Shown here: positions 17,308 to 28,384 of the stretch, piece by piece
Layout of the letters: every line of letters begins with the position of its first letter
Position numbering within the stretch: the first letter of the stretch is position 1
Assembly: GCF_006440675.2 (NCBI RefSeq)
Contig: NZ_CP083951.1
Span: 496,001-560,000 of the forward strand
Direction: 5' to 3'
Length of the DNA: 64,000 nt
Origin: Mesorhizobium sp. B2-8-5
Lineage (GTDB): Bacteria > Pseudomonadota > Alphaproteobacteria > Rhizobiales > Rhizobiaceae
Position numbers and translations under genes: made by a program
The notes under the pieces: model-generated
What the model was told of the DNA's origin: nothing
Database searches by the model: none
The model's input: only the letters and a program-made list of their open reading frames with translations

Positions 17308-18582
17308 ATGAAATCAAACCGGCTCGCTGCCAGCCTCGGTGCAGCTTTCGTGCTTACCGCTTCCGTTTCAACCGCAGCCCTGGCACAGGCGCCGGTCTGC
17401 TCGGCGCCGGTCAAGGTGCTGGCGCAGCCGCGCGACGGCCTGACGCTGCTGGAGGACTCCAAGGACGAGTTCAAGAAGCTCTCCGGCGCTTCGTTCCAGA
17501 TCGATTACCTCAACGAGAACGACCGCCGCGCCAAGTCGCGCGCCGATGCTTCCACCGTCGGCAACTACAATGTCTACTATGTCGACGAGGCCAATGTGGC
17601 GCTGTTTGCGTCCTCCGGCTGGATCGTGCCTCTGACCGATTATTACCCGGCTGACTATGACTATGCCGATTTCGATCCGGGCCGCCAGAAGGTCGCCACT
17701 TATGACGGCAAGGTGTGGTTCGCGCCGCTGACCGGCGGCGGCGACCTGATGGTCTACCGCAAGGATGTGCTGGAGGCCGCCGGCATCCAGCCGCCAAAGA
17801 CGCTGGACGAGCTGATCGCCGACGTGCCTAAGCTGACCAATGCCGACAAGGGCATGTACGGCATTGCGCTGCGCGGCGCGCGCGGCTCGGGCGCCAATGT
17901 CTGGCGCTGGATGCCGTTCTTCAAAGCCTATGGTGGCAAGTGGTTCGACGGCGACAAGCCGGCTTTCAATTCGGACGCCGCCGTCAAGGCGACCGAGACC
18001 TACCTGAAGCTGTTCAAGGACTCGGCGCCCGGCACGCAGACCGGCAGCTGGGATGAATCGACCGGCGCTTTCCTGTCCGGCCAGGTCGCCATCCTCGTCG
18101 AATCGACGCCGCTGTCGGGCATGGCGGTGGACCCGAAGACCTCGCAGGTGGTCGGCAAGATCGGCTTCCTGCCGCCGCCCTCGCCGCTGCCCGGCGGCGG
18201 CTACGGCCACGGGCTTGCCATCGGCACCAAGGCCAATGCGGATGACGCCGCGAAGAAATGCGCCGGCCTGTTCATCGCCTGGGCGACGTCGAAAGAGAAC
18301 GAGAAGCGCCGGCTCGACGCGCATCAATTCGGCGAGCTGAACCGGACCAGCATCCTCACCAGCAAGGAATTCGCCGATATCTACGGCGCCGATCTCGGCC
18401 AGGCGCTGGCCGATACCGGCAAGGTCACGGCGGTGAACTTCTGGCAGGATCCGCGCTGGCCCGATCTCGGCGACCGCTGGGGCATCATCCTGGAAGAGCT
18501 CGTCACCGGCACGCGCACCGACATCAAAGGCGGCCTCAACGAGCTCGAGGCCTATGCCAACGAGCTGGTGAAGAAGAAGTAA
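17308..18582 (+). CDS. Polyol/sugar ABC transporter substrate-binding protein (CUT1 type)
   Basis: The 424-residue protein has a Sec signal peptide ending ALAQA and the family 1 extracellular solute-binding fold. Features include the TGGGDLMVYRKDVLEAAGI hinge, RGARGSGANVWRW and GGYGHGLAIG. The ATG at 17308 follows CTGGAGGAGAAACATCA, an excellent ribosome-binding site. It is the first gene of an operon with two permeases, a zinc dehydrogenase and an ATPase. The presence of a polyol dehydrogenase points to a pentitol or hexitol ligand. A strong hairpin follows the gene. Confidence 0.9.
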   Translation: MKSNRLAASLGAAFVLTASVSTAALAQAPVCSAPVKVLAQPRDGLTLLEDSKDEFKKLSGASFQIDYLNENDRRAKSRADASTVGNYNVYYVDEANVALFASSGWIVPLTDYYPADYDYADFDPGRQKVATYDGKVWFAPLTGGGDLMVYRKDVLEAAGIQPPKTLDELIADVPKLTNADKGMYGIALRGARGSGANVWRWMPFFKAYGGKWFDGDKPAFNSDAAVKATETYLKLFKDSAPGTQTGSWDESTGAFLSGQVAILVESTPLSGMAVDPKTSQVVGKIGFLPPPSPLPGGGYGHGLAIGTKANADDAAKKCAGLFIAWATSKENEKRRLDAHQFGELNRTSILTSKEFADIYGADLGQALADTGKVTAVNFWQDPRWPDLGDRWGIILEELVTGTRTDIKGGLNELEAYANELVKKK

Positions 18583-18590
18583 TCCTCCCG

Positions 18591-18644
18591 CCCGCGGCGC
18601 GCGATCCACGGCATTCGTCGGAATGCCGGGATCCCCGCCGCGGG
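18591..18644 (+). promoter_or_regulatory. Large intercistronic hairpin after the binding-protein gene
   Basis: The nested palindrome pairs CCCGCGGCG with CGCCGCGGG, GATCC with GGATC, and GGCATTC with GAATGCC around a four-base loop. It lies between the binding-protein and permease genes with no T-run. Such structures commonly cause partial termination or protect the upstream mRNA, giving more binding protein than permease. Confidence 0.65.
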
Positions 18645-18688
18645 TTCACCCTCGATCCAAGGCACCGCGACAAACCCGAGGATAGGCA

Positions 18689-19555
18689 ATGCGCCGACGC
18701 TCTTCCCTGCCGGTCACATTTCTCGTTCCGACGCTCGCCATCCTGCTCGTGCTGTCGATGGTGCCGACGCTCTACGCCATCGTCATCGCGCTGCAGAACC
18801 GCGAGCTGAGCTCGCCGGGTTATTCCTGGGTCTGGTTCTCGAACTTCGCCGATCTCTTTACCGACCGCCGTTTCCTCAACGCCGTCTGGGTTTCGGTGAA
18901 ATGGGAGATCGTCACCGTCGTCGCGACAATGGTGGTGGCGATCGGGCTGGGCGTTTTGATGTTCGAGGCCGCCGGCCCACGCCTTCGCAATTTCTATTGC
19001 CTCTTGTTCATCATCCCGGTGCTTTTGCCGCGCGTCTCGGCCGCCTTCGTCTGGAAGTTCGCCTATCACCCGCTCTACGGCATCGCCACCTATCCCTACC
19101 GGCTGCTGACGGGCGGCCTCATCTTCGATCCGCTGTCCAAGCCCGCGACCGCTCTGTTCGCCGTCGCCTCGGTCGATGTCTGGCAATGGGGGCTGTTCTT
19201 CGCCGTCATCGTGCTGAAGCTGCTCGAGACCTTGCCGCCGCAGCCGATCGAGGCGGCCAGACTCGACCACGCCAAGCGCTGGCAGATCCACGCCTACGTC
19301 ACCTTGCCGATGCTGAAGGCGCCGCTGATCAGCCTGATGTTCGTCAAGATGATCGAGTCGCTGCGGTCCTTCGACCTCATCTATGTGATGACGCGCGGCG
19401 GGCCCGGCGTCGCGACCGAGACGCTCGACATGTACGCCTTCTCGCAAGGCTTCATCGAATCCGGCAAGGTTTCCTACGCGTCGGCCATGGCGGTGCTGAT
19501 GATGATCGCGACCGTCATCACCTTCACCATGCTGTGGAAGCGGGTGCAGGCATGA
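18689..19555 (+). CDS. Sugar ABC transporter permease (MalF-like)
   Basis: The 288-residue protein has about six membrane helices and a CUT1 EAA loop (PIEAARLDHAKRWQIHAYVTLP covers it). The N-terminus VTFLVPTLAILLVLSMVPTLYAI and the motif MTRGGPGVATETL are typical of MalF/UgpA-like subunits. The ATG at 18689 follows GAGGATAGGCA. It overlaps the next permease by four bases (ATGA). Confidence 0.9.
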   Translation: MRRRSSLPVTFLVPTLAILLVLSMVPTLYAIVIALQNRELSSPGYSWVWFSNFADLFTDRRFLNAVWVSVKWEIVTVVATMVVAIGLGVLMFEAAGPRLRNFYCLLFIIPVLLPRVSAAFVWKFAYHPLYGIATYPYRLLTGGLIFDPLSKPATALFAVASVDVWQWGLFFAVIVLKLLETLPPQPIEAARLDHAKRWQIHAYVTLPMLKAPLISLMFVKMIESLRSFDLIYVMTRGGPGVATETLDMYAFSQGFIESGKVSYASAMAVLMMIATVITFTMLWKRVQA

Positions 19556-20379
19556 AGCCATATCCGATAAGAGTGGGCCGCCTGGTCGCCAAGGCCATCC
19601 TGGCGCTGGCCGGATTCCTGGCCGTGTTCCCGTTGGTCTGGACGGCGCTCAACGCGCTCAAGAACAACGTCGACATCATCACGCGCGTGCCGAAAGTGAT
19701 CTTCACGCCGACGCTCGCCAACATCACCTATATCCTCGGCCGCGACAGCGTGCTGACCGGGCTCTACAACTCGGTCGTCGCCTGCGGCGCGGCGGTGGTG
19801 ATCGGCATCGCGCTCGGCCTGCCGGCAGCCTATGCGGTGGCGCGCTACCCAAACCGCTTTGCCGGCGACATCCAGTTCTTCGTCTTGTCGCTGCGCTTCC
19901 TGCCGCCGGTGGCGGTGGCCATCCCCCTGATGGTGATCTGGCTGCAGGTCGGCCTCTACGACACTTTGCCGGCGCTGATCGTCACCTATTCGCTGCCCAC
20001 CATCTCGGTGATCATGTGGCTCGCCATCCCAGCCTTCCAGGGCGTGCCGAAAGAGATCGAGGAGGCGGCTTTCGTCGATGGCTACGGCGCCTATTCGGTG
20101 TTCTGGCGGATCGCGCTTCCCGTCGCGGCGCGCTCGCTGATCGGCGCCGTCGCCTTCAGCTTCGTGCTGGTCTGGAACGAATTCCTGATCGCGCTGATGC
20201 TGTCGAGCTCCAACGCCAAGACGCTGCCGATCGTGGCTTCCGAGCTGTCCCAGCAAGGCATGAACGTGCCGTGGGGAATCCTCAATGCCTCGGTCGTGCT
20301 CTTGTCGCTGCCGCCGCTGCTGTTCCTCGGTGTTTTGAGCGGCTTCCTGAATTCCGTTTTCCGGCAAAAGAAAAATTGA
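19552..20379 (+). CDS. Sugar ABC transporter permease (MalG-like)
   Basis: The 275-residue second permease starts at the ATG at 19552, inside the stop of the previous gene. It has six hydrophobic helices, the MalG-type EAA loop ([22 protein letters not shown]) and [14 protein letters not shown] near the C-terminus. It pairs with the MalF-like subunit. Confidence 0.9.
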   Translation: MKPYPIRVGRLVAKAILALAGFLAVFPLVWTALNALKNNVDIITRVPKVIFTPTLANITYILGRDSVLTGLYNSVVACGAAVVIGIALGLPAAYAVARYPNRFAGDIQFFVLSLRFLPPVAVAIPLMVIWLQVGLYDTLPALIVTYSLPTISVIMWLAIPAFQGVPKEIEEAAFVDGYGAYSVFWRIALPVAARSLIGAVAFSFVLVWNEFLIALMLSSSNAKTLPIVASELSQQGMNVPWGILNASVVLLSLPPLLFLGVLSGFLNSVFRQKKN

Positions 20380-20395
20380 AGTGAGGCTCATCCCG

Positions 20396-21442
20396 ATGCG
20401 GGCACTGGTGCTTGAGAAAAAAGGCGAACTGTCGCTGCGCGAGATCGCGCTGCCGCAAGACGTCGGACCGGACGACGTCAGGATCGCGATCCACACCGTC
20501 GGCGTCTGCGGCAGCGACGTGCATTACTACACGCATGGCGCCATCGGCAGCTATATCGTGCGCCAGCCGATGGTGCTCGGCCACGAGGCCTCGGGAACCA
20601 TCGTCGAGGTCGGCGCCAATGTCACAAGCCTGAAGGTCGGCGACCGGGTGTGCATGGAGCCAGGCGTGCCGAACCTTGCGTCGCGCGCGACGAAGCTCGG
20701 CATCTACAATGTCGACCCCGACGTCCGCTTCTGGGCGACGCCGCCGGTGCATGGCGTGCTCGCGCCCTACGCAGTCCATCCGGCGGCCTTCACCTACAAG
20801 CTGCCGGACAATGTCTCCTTCGCCGAGGGCGCGATGGTCGAGCCCTTCGCCATCGGCATGCAGGCGGCGGCGCGCGCCAGGATCATTCCGGGCGATGTCG
20901 CCGTCGTCGTCGGCTGCGGACCGATCGGCATCATGATCGCCCTGGCCGCTTTAGCCGGCGGCTGTTCCAAGGTGCTGATCTCGGACTTCTCCGCGCCGAA
21001 GCTGGAGATCGCCGCCCAGTATCCCGGCATCGTACCGGTCAATATCGGCAAGCAGTCGCTGGTCGACACCGTTGCGGCCGCGACCGACAATTGGGGCGCC
21101 GATATCGTGTTCGAGGCGAGCGGCAGCCCGAAGGCCTTCGCCAATCTGTTCGAGGTCGTGCGGCCGGGCGGCGCGGTGGTGTTGGTCGGCCTGCCGGTCG
21201 AAGCGGTCGAGCTCAACGTGCCGGCTGCGATCTCCAAGGAAGTGCGCATTGAAACCGTGTTCCGCTATGCCAACATCTTCGACCGCGCCCTGCAGCTCAT
21301 CGCCTCCGGCAAGGTCGACCTCAAGCCGCTGATCACCGGCACCTATGATTTCTCCGAGAGCATCAAGGCGTTCGAGCGCGCCGCGCAAGGCAAGCCGCAG
21401 GACGTCAAGCTGCAGATCCTGCTGACCGGCGAGAAGGGATAA
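20396..21442 (+). CDS. Zinc-dependent polyol dehydrogenase (xylitol/sorbitol dehydrogenase type)
   Basis: The 348-residue medium-chain dehydrogenase has the catalytic-zinc region [14 protein letters not shown] and GHEASG, the EPGVPN...[10 protein letters not shown] segment typical of xylitol/sorbitol dehydrogenases that lack the four-cysteine structural zinc site, and a Rossmann GCGPIG. It should oxidise a polyol to the 2-ketose with NAD+. The ATG at 20396 is preceded by GTGAGG; a GTG at 20381 is an alternative start. It sits between the permeases and the ATPase. Xylitol, D-sorbitol, D-arabitol or ribitol are all plausible; the D-ribulokinase gene just downstream favours a pentitol. Confidence 0.85.
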   Translation: MRALVLEKKGELSLREIALPQDVGPDDVRIAIHTVGVCGSDVHYYTHGAIGSYIVRQPMVLGHEASGTIVEVGANVTSLKVGDRVCMEPGVPNLASRATKLGIYNVDPDVRFWATPPVHGVLAPYAVHPAAFTYKLPDNVSFAEGAMVEPFAIGMQAAARARIIPGDVAVVVGCGPIGIMIALAALAGGCSKVLISDFSAPKLEIAAQYPGIVPVNIGKQSLVDTVAAATDNWGADIVFEASGSPKAFANLFEVVRPGGAVVLVGLPVEAVELNVPAAISKEVRIETVFRYANIFDRALQLIASGKVDLKPLITGTYDFSESIKAFERAAQGKPQDVKLQILLTGEKG

Positions 21443-21445
21443 GGA

Positions 21446-22531
21446 ATGTCCGCCATCGTTTGCTCCCATGTCGACAAGGCCTATGGCGCCACGACGGTCA
21501 TCCGCGATCTCAATCTCTCGATCGAAGAGCATGAGTTCGTCGTGTTCCTCGGCCCGTCCGGCTGCGGCAAGTCCACGCTTCTCAGGATGCTGGCGGGGCT
21601 GGAGGACATCAGCGGCGGCAAGGTGTCGATCGGCGGCAAGGTGGTGAACGACCTCGATCCAGGCGACCGCGGCATCGCCATGGTGTTCCAGAATTATGCG
21701 CTCTATCCGCACATGACGATTTTCGACAACATCGCCTTCGGACTGAAGCGGCAGAAGGTGCCGGCGGCCGAAATCAAGAAGCGCGTCGAGGCGGTCGCGA
21801 AAACGCTTGGCCTCGAACCCTATCTCGGCCGCAAGCCGACCGAGCTCTCCGGCGGCCAGCAGCAGCGGGTGGCGATCGCGCGCGCCATGATCAAGACACC
21901 GAAAGTGTTCCTGTTCGACGAACCGCTGTCCAATCTCGACGCCAAGCTGCGCAACCATATGCGGGTCGAGATCGCGAGGCTGCACCAGTCGCTGAAGACC
22001 ACGACCGTCTATGTCACGCATGACCAGCTCGAGGCGATGACGCTGGCCGACCGCATCGTCTTGTTGAAGGACGGCGTGATCGAGCAGATCGGCTCGCCGG
22101 CGGAAATCTATCGCCGTCCCGGCAATCTGTTCGTGGCCGGCTTCATCGGCACGCCGAACATGAATTTCATCGAGGCCATGGTCGGCCGCACAGGCGATGG
22201 CTGGACGTTGACCGGCGCGGGGACAGTGCTGTCGGTCGAGGGCAGCGACTTCTACCTGCAGCATGGCGATCGCGTGGTGCTCGGCATCCGGCCTCCGGAT
22301 CTGAAGACGGCGGAAGCCGGCGCGGGAAACCTGCTGCAAGGCACCGCCGATCTCATCGAGTTCCATGGCAATGACGCGCTGGTGACGTTCGGCTTTGGCG
22401 GCAAGGAGATCAGCGCGCTGGTGCCGGCCCGCGAATGCCCGCAGCAGAGCGCGCCGGTGCGCTACACGTTCGACGAGGAAAGCATCCATCTGTTCGACGC
22501 CGAGACAGGCAAGTCGCTGCGCAGGCAGTAG
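21446..22531 (+). CDS. Sugar ABC transporter ATP-binding protein (UgpC/MalK/SmoK type)
   Basis: The 361-residue ATPase has Walker [10 protein letters not shown], the [14 protein letters not shown] signature, Walker [14 protein letters not shown] and a C-terminal OB-fold regulatory region as in MalK/UgpC. It starts three bases after the dehydrogenase stop and closes the plus-strand operon. It energises import of the polyol bound by the 17308-18582 protein. Such ATPases may be shared between several CUT1 systems. Confidence 0.92.
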   Translation: MSAIVCSHVDKAYGATTVIRDLNLSIEEHEFVVFLGPSGCGKSTLLRMLAGLEDISGGKVSIGGKVVNDLDPGDRGIAMVFQNYALYPHMTIFDNIAFGLKRQKVPAAEIKKRVEAVAKTLGLEPYLGRKPTELSGGQQQRVAIARAMIKTPKVFLFDEPLSNLDAKLRNHMRVEIARLHQSLKTTTVYVTHDQLEAMTLADRIVLLKDGVIEQIGSPAEIYRRPGNLFVAGFIGTPNMNFIEAMVGRTGDGWTLTGAGTVLSVEGSDFYLQHGDRVVLGIRPPDLKTAEAGAGNLLQGTADLIEFHGNDALVTFGFGGKEISALVPARECPQQSAPVRYTFDEESIHLFDAETGKSLRRQ

Positions 22532-22558
22532 AACGGCGAGAGCGTTCCTGGAATCGCC

Positions 22559-24145
22559 CTATCCGATCGCGTCGAGCATCTGCCGCTGGCGATGCATTTC
22601 GAGGAATATCCGGTAGTCGCGGTCGAAGCGAGCTCCGGCGGCTTTGTTGGGCGCGCGGATCTTGCCGCCCTGTTGCATGGCGACGCAGGCGGCGTTGAGA
22701 TCGGGATAGATCCCGGCGGCGGTCGCCGCCACCATGCCGGTGCCGAGCAACACCGCCTCGTCGGCCAGCGGCTCGACAACCGTGCAGCCGGTGGCGTCGG
22801 CGTAGAGCTCCATCAAAAGCGGGTTCTTGGTGTGGCCGCCGGTGACATGCAGCGTGTCGATCAGATAGCCGTTCTCGTTCAGCGCCTCGAGCACATGGCG
22901 CACGCCGAGCGCGATGCCGACGGCGGTGCGCCAGTAGAGCTTGCAAAGGCTGTCGAAAGAGGAATCGAGCGTCAGGCCGCTGATGACGCCGACGGCGTGC
23001 GGGTCGGCGAGCGGCGAGCGGTTGCCGTGAAAATCCGGCAGCACATGCAGCCTTGCGGCCAGCGCATCGCCGTCCTCGGCGCGCAGCTCGGCGACGCGCC
23101 CGGCGATCTTCATATGCATGGCCGCGTCCGGCTCGCCGCCGGCGCCATGCCAGCGGATGATGTGGTCGAGCAGCGCGCCGGTGGCCGACTGGCCGCCTTC
23201 CGACAGCCACAGCGTCGGCAATGCCGCGCCGAAATAAGGGCCCCAGACGCCGGCAAAAGGCTGCGGGTCGGGCGACATCGCCATGACGCAGGACGATGTG
23301 CCGGCAATCAGCGCCAGATGCCGGCCGATGTCCTTCTCGTCGCCGGCAAAGCCACCCAGAACGCCGAGCGCGCCCGCATAGGCGTCGATGACGCCGGCGC
23401 CGACCCGGCATTTTTCAGTGAGGCCAAGTTCAGCCGCGGCCTCGGCCGTCAGCGGACCGATATCGGCGCCGACGGGGCTGGCCTTTTCCGGCAGGTTGGC
23501 GTGCTCGAACAGGTCGCCGAGACCGACAAGTTCGAAGAAGTCGCGCCGCCAGCTTTTTTCCTCATGCGCGAGATAGGTCCATTTCGCCGTCAGCGTGCAT
23601 TGCGAGCGGGCGAGCGAGCCTGATGCCTTCCAGGTCAGGAAATCGGCGAGATCGAATAGATAGCCGGCTTCATTCCATGTCTTCGGCAGATGACGCTTCA
23701 GCCACATCAGCTTCGGCGTTTCCATCTCCGGCGACATCACACCGCCGATATAGTCGAGCACGGCGTGGCCGCTCGTGGTGCATTCGTCGGCCTCGGCGAT
23801 GGCGCGATGATCGAGCCAGACCATGGTGTCCCAGCGCTTCTCGCCGGTGACCGAGACGCTGATCTGGCTGCCTTGCCTGTCGCGCGCGACCAGCGAGCAG
23901 GTCGCGTCGAAAGAGATGCCGGCGATATCGCTAGCGGCGACGCTGGATTTCTGCAGAGCGGACCGCACGGATTTGCACACCGCCGACCAGATATCTTCCG
24001 AATCATGCTCGGCGTGATCAGGCTTGGGCTGATGCATGGCGATCGGATGATCGGCGCGGCCGAGCAGATTGCCTTCGGAGTCGAGAATGCCCGCGCGAGC
24101 GCTCCCGGTGCCGACATCGACCGCGCAAACGAAACTCTTCGTCAA
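22559..24145 (-). CDS. FGGY-family D-ribulokinase
   Basis: The 528-residue sugar kinase has the FGGY-type N-terminal phosphate loop VDVGTGSARAG, and in the second half GTSSCVMAM and VTGGHTKNPLLMELYAD. It carries TCSLV at residues 82-86, the signature described for D-ribulokinases of the FGGY/YDR109C group, instead of xylulokinase or glycerol-kinase motifs. It would phosphorylate D-ribulose, the product of ribitol or D-arabitol oxidation, to feed the pentose phosphate pathway. Its ATG overlaps the stop of the upstream HAD gene by four bases. It converges on the polyol ABC operon. Confidence 0.82.
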   Translation of the reverse strand: MTKSFVCAVDVGTGSARAGILDSEGNLLGRADHPIAMHQPKPDHAEHDSEDIWSAVCKSVRSALQKSSVAASDIAGISFDATCSLVARDRQGSQISVSVTGEKRWDTMVWLDHRAIAEADECTTSGHAVLDYIGGVMSPEMETPKLMWLKRHLPKTWNEAGYLFDLADFLTWKASGSLARSQCTLTAKWTYLAHEEKSWRRDFFELVGLGDLFEHANLPEKASPVGADIGPLTAEAAAELGLTEKCRVGAGVIDAYAGALGVLGGFAGDEKDIGRHLALIAGTSSCVMAMSPDPQPFAGVWGPYFGAALPTLWLSEGGQSATGALLDHIIRWHGAGGEPDAAMHMKIAGRVAELRAEDGDALAARLHVLPDFHGNRSPLADPHAVGVISGLTLDSSFDSLCKLYWRTAVGIALGVRHVLEALNENGYLIDTLHVTGGHTKNPLLMELYADATGCTVVEPLADEAVLLGTGMVAATAAGIYPDLNAACVAMQQGGKIRAPNKAAGARFDRDYRIFLEMHRQRQMLDAIG

Positions 24146-24825
24146 GATGCTTTTTCTCTCGCTCCCAGGCCTGCAATCAGATCGGGCAATTGCAGCATGT
24201 CAGCGAATATAAAGTCCGGTTCCGTCGACGCAAGCCGCGCCTTGAGGGCGGGGTTGGACGCGTGCGAGCCACCGGTGAAGGCAAAAACGCGCATGCCCGC
24301 CGCGCGGGCCGCGGCAACGCCGGCGGGGCTGTCCTCGATCACCAGGCAACGGCGCGGATGCGCCCGCATGCAGGCGGCGGCATGCAGGAAAAGGTCGGGC
24401 GCCGGCTTGCCGCGCTTGACCATGCTGGCGCTGAACAGATGCGGCTCCAGCAAGGGAAGCAAGCTGGTGACGTCGAGCGCATAGCGGATGCGCTCCAGCG
24501 TGCCGGAGGAGGCGACGCAGCATGGCAGGCCAAGCTTCGGCAGCACCTCTTTGACGCCTGGGATCGGCTTCAATTCCTCGCGGAATTTGCGCATCAGGTC
24601 GACGCGCATGGCGGTCAGATGCTCGTCGCTGATCTCCAACCCGAAATCGCGGCCGAGGATCTCGCGCACGCTTTTCATGCTCTTGCCGAGGAAATGCTCG
24701 TAGGCGGCGTCCTCGCCGACCGTGCCGCCGGCGAGCTCGATCATGCCAAGCAGCGCCGAGACGGAAAGCGCCTCGCTGTCGACCAGCACGCCGTCACAGT
24801 CGAAGATGACCAGTTCCGGCGTCAT
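24142..24825 (-). CDS. HAD-superfamily hydrolase (beta-phosphoglucomutase/sugar-phosphatase type)
   Basis: The 227-residue protein has motif I FDCDGVLVDSE, motif II VASSGT, and motifs III/IV KRGKPAPDLFL and VIEDSPAGVAAA, as in GPP/PGMB-type HAD hydrolases. These dephosphorylate small sugar phosphates or isomerise them. It is translationally coupled to the D-ribulokinase and lies downstream of mtlK across a repeat, so a role in trimming polyol or pentulose phosphates is plausible but unproven. Confidence 0.85.
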   Translation of the reverse strand: MTPELVIFDCDGVLVDSEALSVSALLGMIELAGGTVGEDAAYEHFLGKSMKSVREILGRDFGLEISDEHLTAMRVDLMRKFREELKPIPGVKEVLPKLGLPCCVASSGTLERIRYALDVTSLLPLLEPHLFSASMVKRGKPAPDLFLHAAACMRAHPRRCLVIEDSPAGVAAARAAGMRVFAFTGGSHASNPALKARLASTEPDFIFADMLQLPDLIAGLGAREKAS

Positions 24826-24843
24826 GGCTGTTGCTTCCAGCTA

Positions 24844-24888
24844 AGCAATTCCAGGAAAGTTGTGAGCGGTTTTCCGCCCGGAATTGCG
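24844..24888. repeat. GCAATTCC-family palindromic repeat, copy 2
   Basis: It begins AGCAATTCCAGG and ends CCGGAATTGCG, with the inner GAGCGGTTTTCCG segment shared with the other copies. It separates mtlK from the HAD and ribulokinase genes and may limit read-through or affect mRNA stability. Confidence 0.75.
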
Positions 24889-24907
24889 TCAAAAGAGATC
24901 GAGGCTT

Positions 24908-26386
24908 TCAGAGCTTGCCGGCGAGATAGCGCGTCAGGGTTTCATGCGCGCCCTGCGCCCACAGCACCTTCAAGGCGTGGGCGAAGGCTTCGGCGAAGAC
25001 GGGCGAGCGGCCGACATCGCCATAGATATCCTCCATAGCCAGCCAGGCCTTCGGATCGTCCTTCGCCGCTTTCGCGGTCGCTTGCATGCGGTCCCAGCTC
25101 GGGTCGTTCGGCTCGATGACGGCGCCGCTGTCGGTGGTGCCGAAGCAGTAGCGGCACCACAAGGCCGATTCCAGCGCGAGACCGGCGACGCCCTCGCCCG
25201 CCTTCAGCCGGTCGGCGATCGTCGGGATGATGAATTTCGGCTGACGATTGGAGCCGTCGAGGCAAAGCCGGCGGATGGTGTCGCCGATCTTCGGGTTGGA
25301 GAAGCGGCGCTCGATGAGCTGGTAATAGTCCTCCAGATCGATGTCGGGCACGGGCGGCACGGTCGGGATGATCTCGTCATGCTCGAGCTTCGACAGGAAG
25401 CCGCGCACCAGCGGCTCCTGCATGCCTTCATGGACGAAATGGATGTCCATCAGCCCGGCCGGATAAGCGATCGTGGCGTGGCCGCCATTGAGGATGCGGA
25501 TCTTCATCAGCTCGTAAGGCGAGACGTCCTTGACGAACTGCACGCCGACCTTTTCCAGCGCCGGGCGGCCGGCGGTAAAACGGTCCTCCAGCACCCATTG
25601 CTTGAACGGCTCGCAGAACACCGGCCAATTGTCCTCCAGCCCGAAATCGTCGGCGAGGATCTTGCGCTCTCGGTCGCTGGTGGCCGGGGTGATGCGGTCG
25701 ACCATGCCGTTCGGGAAGGCGACCTTGTCCTCCACCCATTTCGCCAGATCCTCGTCGATCAGCCTGGCAAGGCCGATCACGCCGTCGGAGGTGACGTGGC
25801 CGTTATGGGGGATGTTGTCGCAGGACATGACGGTGAACGGCACGATGCCGTCGGCGCGCCGGCGCAGCAGGCCGGCAAGGATGATGCCGAAGACGGTCTT
25901 CGGCGCAGCACCCGGCTGGGCGTCGGCGACGATGTCGGGATGGGCCGGGTTGAACTTGCCGGAGGCCGGGTCGATGAAATAGCCGCCCTCGGTGATGGTC
26001 AGCGAGACGATCTTGATCGCCGGATCGGCGAGTTGGTCAATGATCGCGGCCGCGTCGCCGGGCGTCAGGAAATCGATCATGGCGCCGGTGACGCGGGCGC
26101 TCATATGACCCTGGTCCTGCTCGACGACCGTGGTCAGCCAGTCCTGTTCCTGGAGCTTGGAACGGCCGATCTTTTCGCCCTCGAACACGCCGGCGCCGAT
26201 CAACGCCCAGTCATGGCCCTCGCCGGTGCCGAACAGGTCGTCGAGATAGACCGCCTGGTGCGAGCGGTGGAAATTGCCGACGCCAAAATGGACGATGCCC
26301 GCCTTCAGGGCGGAGCGGTCGTATTTCGGGCCGGCGACCTTGGCCGGCAGCCTGGCGAGGTTCGAGGAAGAGAGTTTCACGGTCAT
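24908..26386 (-). CDS. mtlK: Mannitol 2-dehydrogenase (polyol-specific long-chain family)
   Basis: The 492-residue protein is a long-chain polyol dehydrogenase that oxidises D-mannitol to D-fructose with NAD+. It has the N-terminal VHFGVGNFHRSHQAVYLDDL nucleotide-binding region and the family active-site segment MKIRILNGGHATIAYPAG, whose Lys, Asn and His are catalytic. Length and sequence match rhizobial MtlK. It follows smoS in the smo operon after a 166-bp spacer, as in Sinorhizobium. Confidence 0.92.
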   Translation of the reverse strand: MTVKLSSSNLARLPAKVAGPKYDRSALKAGIVHFGVGNFHRSHQAVYLDDLFGTGEGHDWALIGAGVFEGEKIGRSKLQEQDWLTTVVEQDQGHMSARVTGAMIDFLTPGDAAAIIDQLADPAIKIVSLTITEGGYFIDPASGKFNPAHPDIVADAQPGAAPKTVFGIILAGLLRRRADGIVPFTVMSCDNIPHNGHVTSDGVIGLARLIDEDLAKWVEDKVAFPNGMVDRITPATSDRERKILADDFGLEDNWPVFCEPFKQWVLEDRFTAGRPALEKVGVQFVKDVSPYELMKIRILNGGHATIAYPAGLMDIHFVHEGMQEPLVRGFLSKLEHDEIIPTVPPVPDIDLEDYYQLIERRFSNPKIGDTIRRLCLDGSNRQPKFIIPTIADRLKAGEGVAGLALESALWCRYCFGTTDSGAVIEPNDPSWDRMQATAKAAKDDPKAWLAMEDIYGDVGRSPVFAEAFAHALKVLWAQGAHETLTRYLAGKL

Positions 26387-26449
26387 CTCATTTTACCCTT
26401 TGGCCGATCCGCAGCCCGACTGTTTACGCCTCCTTGGGGAGAGCGAGGA

Positions 26450-26488
26450 TGAGGGGCAACACCTGGTGTTCCAGCATGCCGCCCCTCA
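26450..26488. repeat. Short palindrome between smoS and mtlK
   Basis: The arms TGAGGGGC and GCCCCTCA enclose about 23 bases with a further ACACC/GGTGT pairing. It is probably another dispersed rhizobial palindrome within the operon, possibly modulating mtlK expression. Confidence 0.5.
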
Positions 26489-26552
26489 CCCGCCCCATGG
26501 CGTCTTCTCCGGAGGAAAGAAGAGAAGCGCCTTCCCCCTCAGCCCATCCCGG

Positions 26553-27323
26553 TCAACTCATCCATTGGCCGCCATCGACATTGTAGGTCTGGGCGACAAT
26601 GTATTCGGCCTCGTCGCTGGCGAGGAAAACCGCCATGCCGGCGAGGTCCTCGGGCTTGCCCATGCGACCGTAAGGAACGCCTTCGCCGACCAGACGCTTC
26701 TTCTCGCCCTTGGGCCGGTTCTCGTATTTGGCGAACAGCGCGTCGACCTGATCCCACATGTCGCTGTCGACCACGCCCGGCGCGATGCCGTTGACGTTGA
26801 TGCGATGCTTGATGAGATCGAGACCGGCCGATTGAGTGAGCGAGATGACCGCGGCCTTGGTGGCGCAATAGACGGCGACCAGCGGCTCGCCGCGACGGCC
26901 GGCCTGGCTCGCCATGTTGATGATCCTGCCGCCCTTGCCGCGTGCGATCATCGAGCGGGCAGCCGCCTGCAGCATGAACAGCGTGCCGGCGACGTTGACG
27001 GAGAACAGTTTTTCGTAGCTCGCCTTGGTTATCTCGACGATCGGCGCAAGGTCGAAGACCGCCGCGTTGTTGATCAGCACATCCAGGCCGCCGGTCCTGG
27101 TCTCGACTGCTTTCACTGCCGCGTCGATCGAAGCTTGGTCCGTGACGTCGAGCTTCACCGCGTAGGCGGCCGCGCCGATCGCTTTCGCCGTCGCTTGCGC
27201 CGTTTCCAGGTCGATGTCGGCAATCGCCACCGTCGCGCCTTCGCGCGCATAGGCTTCGGCGAAGGCCCTGCCGATGCCGCGCGCCGATCCGGTGATCAGC
27301 GCCGATTTGCCTTTCAGCCTCAC
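26553..27323 (-). CDS. smoS: Sorbitol dehydrogenase (short-chain dehydrogenase)
   Basis: The 256-residue classical SDR has TGSARGIG (11-18), NNAAVF near 85 and the catalytic S139, Y152 and K156. The sequence and operon position match rhizobial/Rhodobacter SmoS, which converts D-sorbitol to D-fructose and often galactitol to tagatose. It starts with GTG (27323) preceded by GAGGACGG. It follows smoK after 10 bases. Confidence 0.9.
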   Translation of the reverse strand: MRLKGKSALITGSARGIGRAFAEAYAREGATVAIADIDLETAQATAKAIGAAAYAVKLDVTDQASIDAAVKAVETRTGGLDVLINNAAVFDLAPIVEITKASYEKLFSVNVAGTLFMLQAAARSMIARGKGGRIINMASQAGRRGEPLVAVYCATKAAVISLTQSAGLDLIKHRINVNGIAPGVVDSDMWDQVDALFAKYENRPKGEKKRLVGEGVPYGRMGKPEDLAGMAVFLASDEAEYIVAQTYNVDGGQWMS

Positions 27324-27333
27324 TTTGCCGTCC

Positions 27334-28338
<1,005 letters not shown>

Positions 28339-28384
28339 GGTTTCCTCCCGGGGATGGTCTTCGTCGTCCGCCGCTCGGGCGTCG

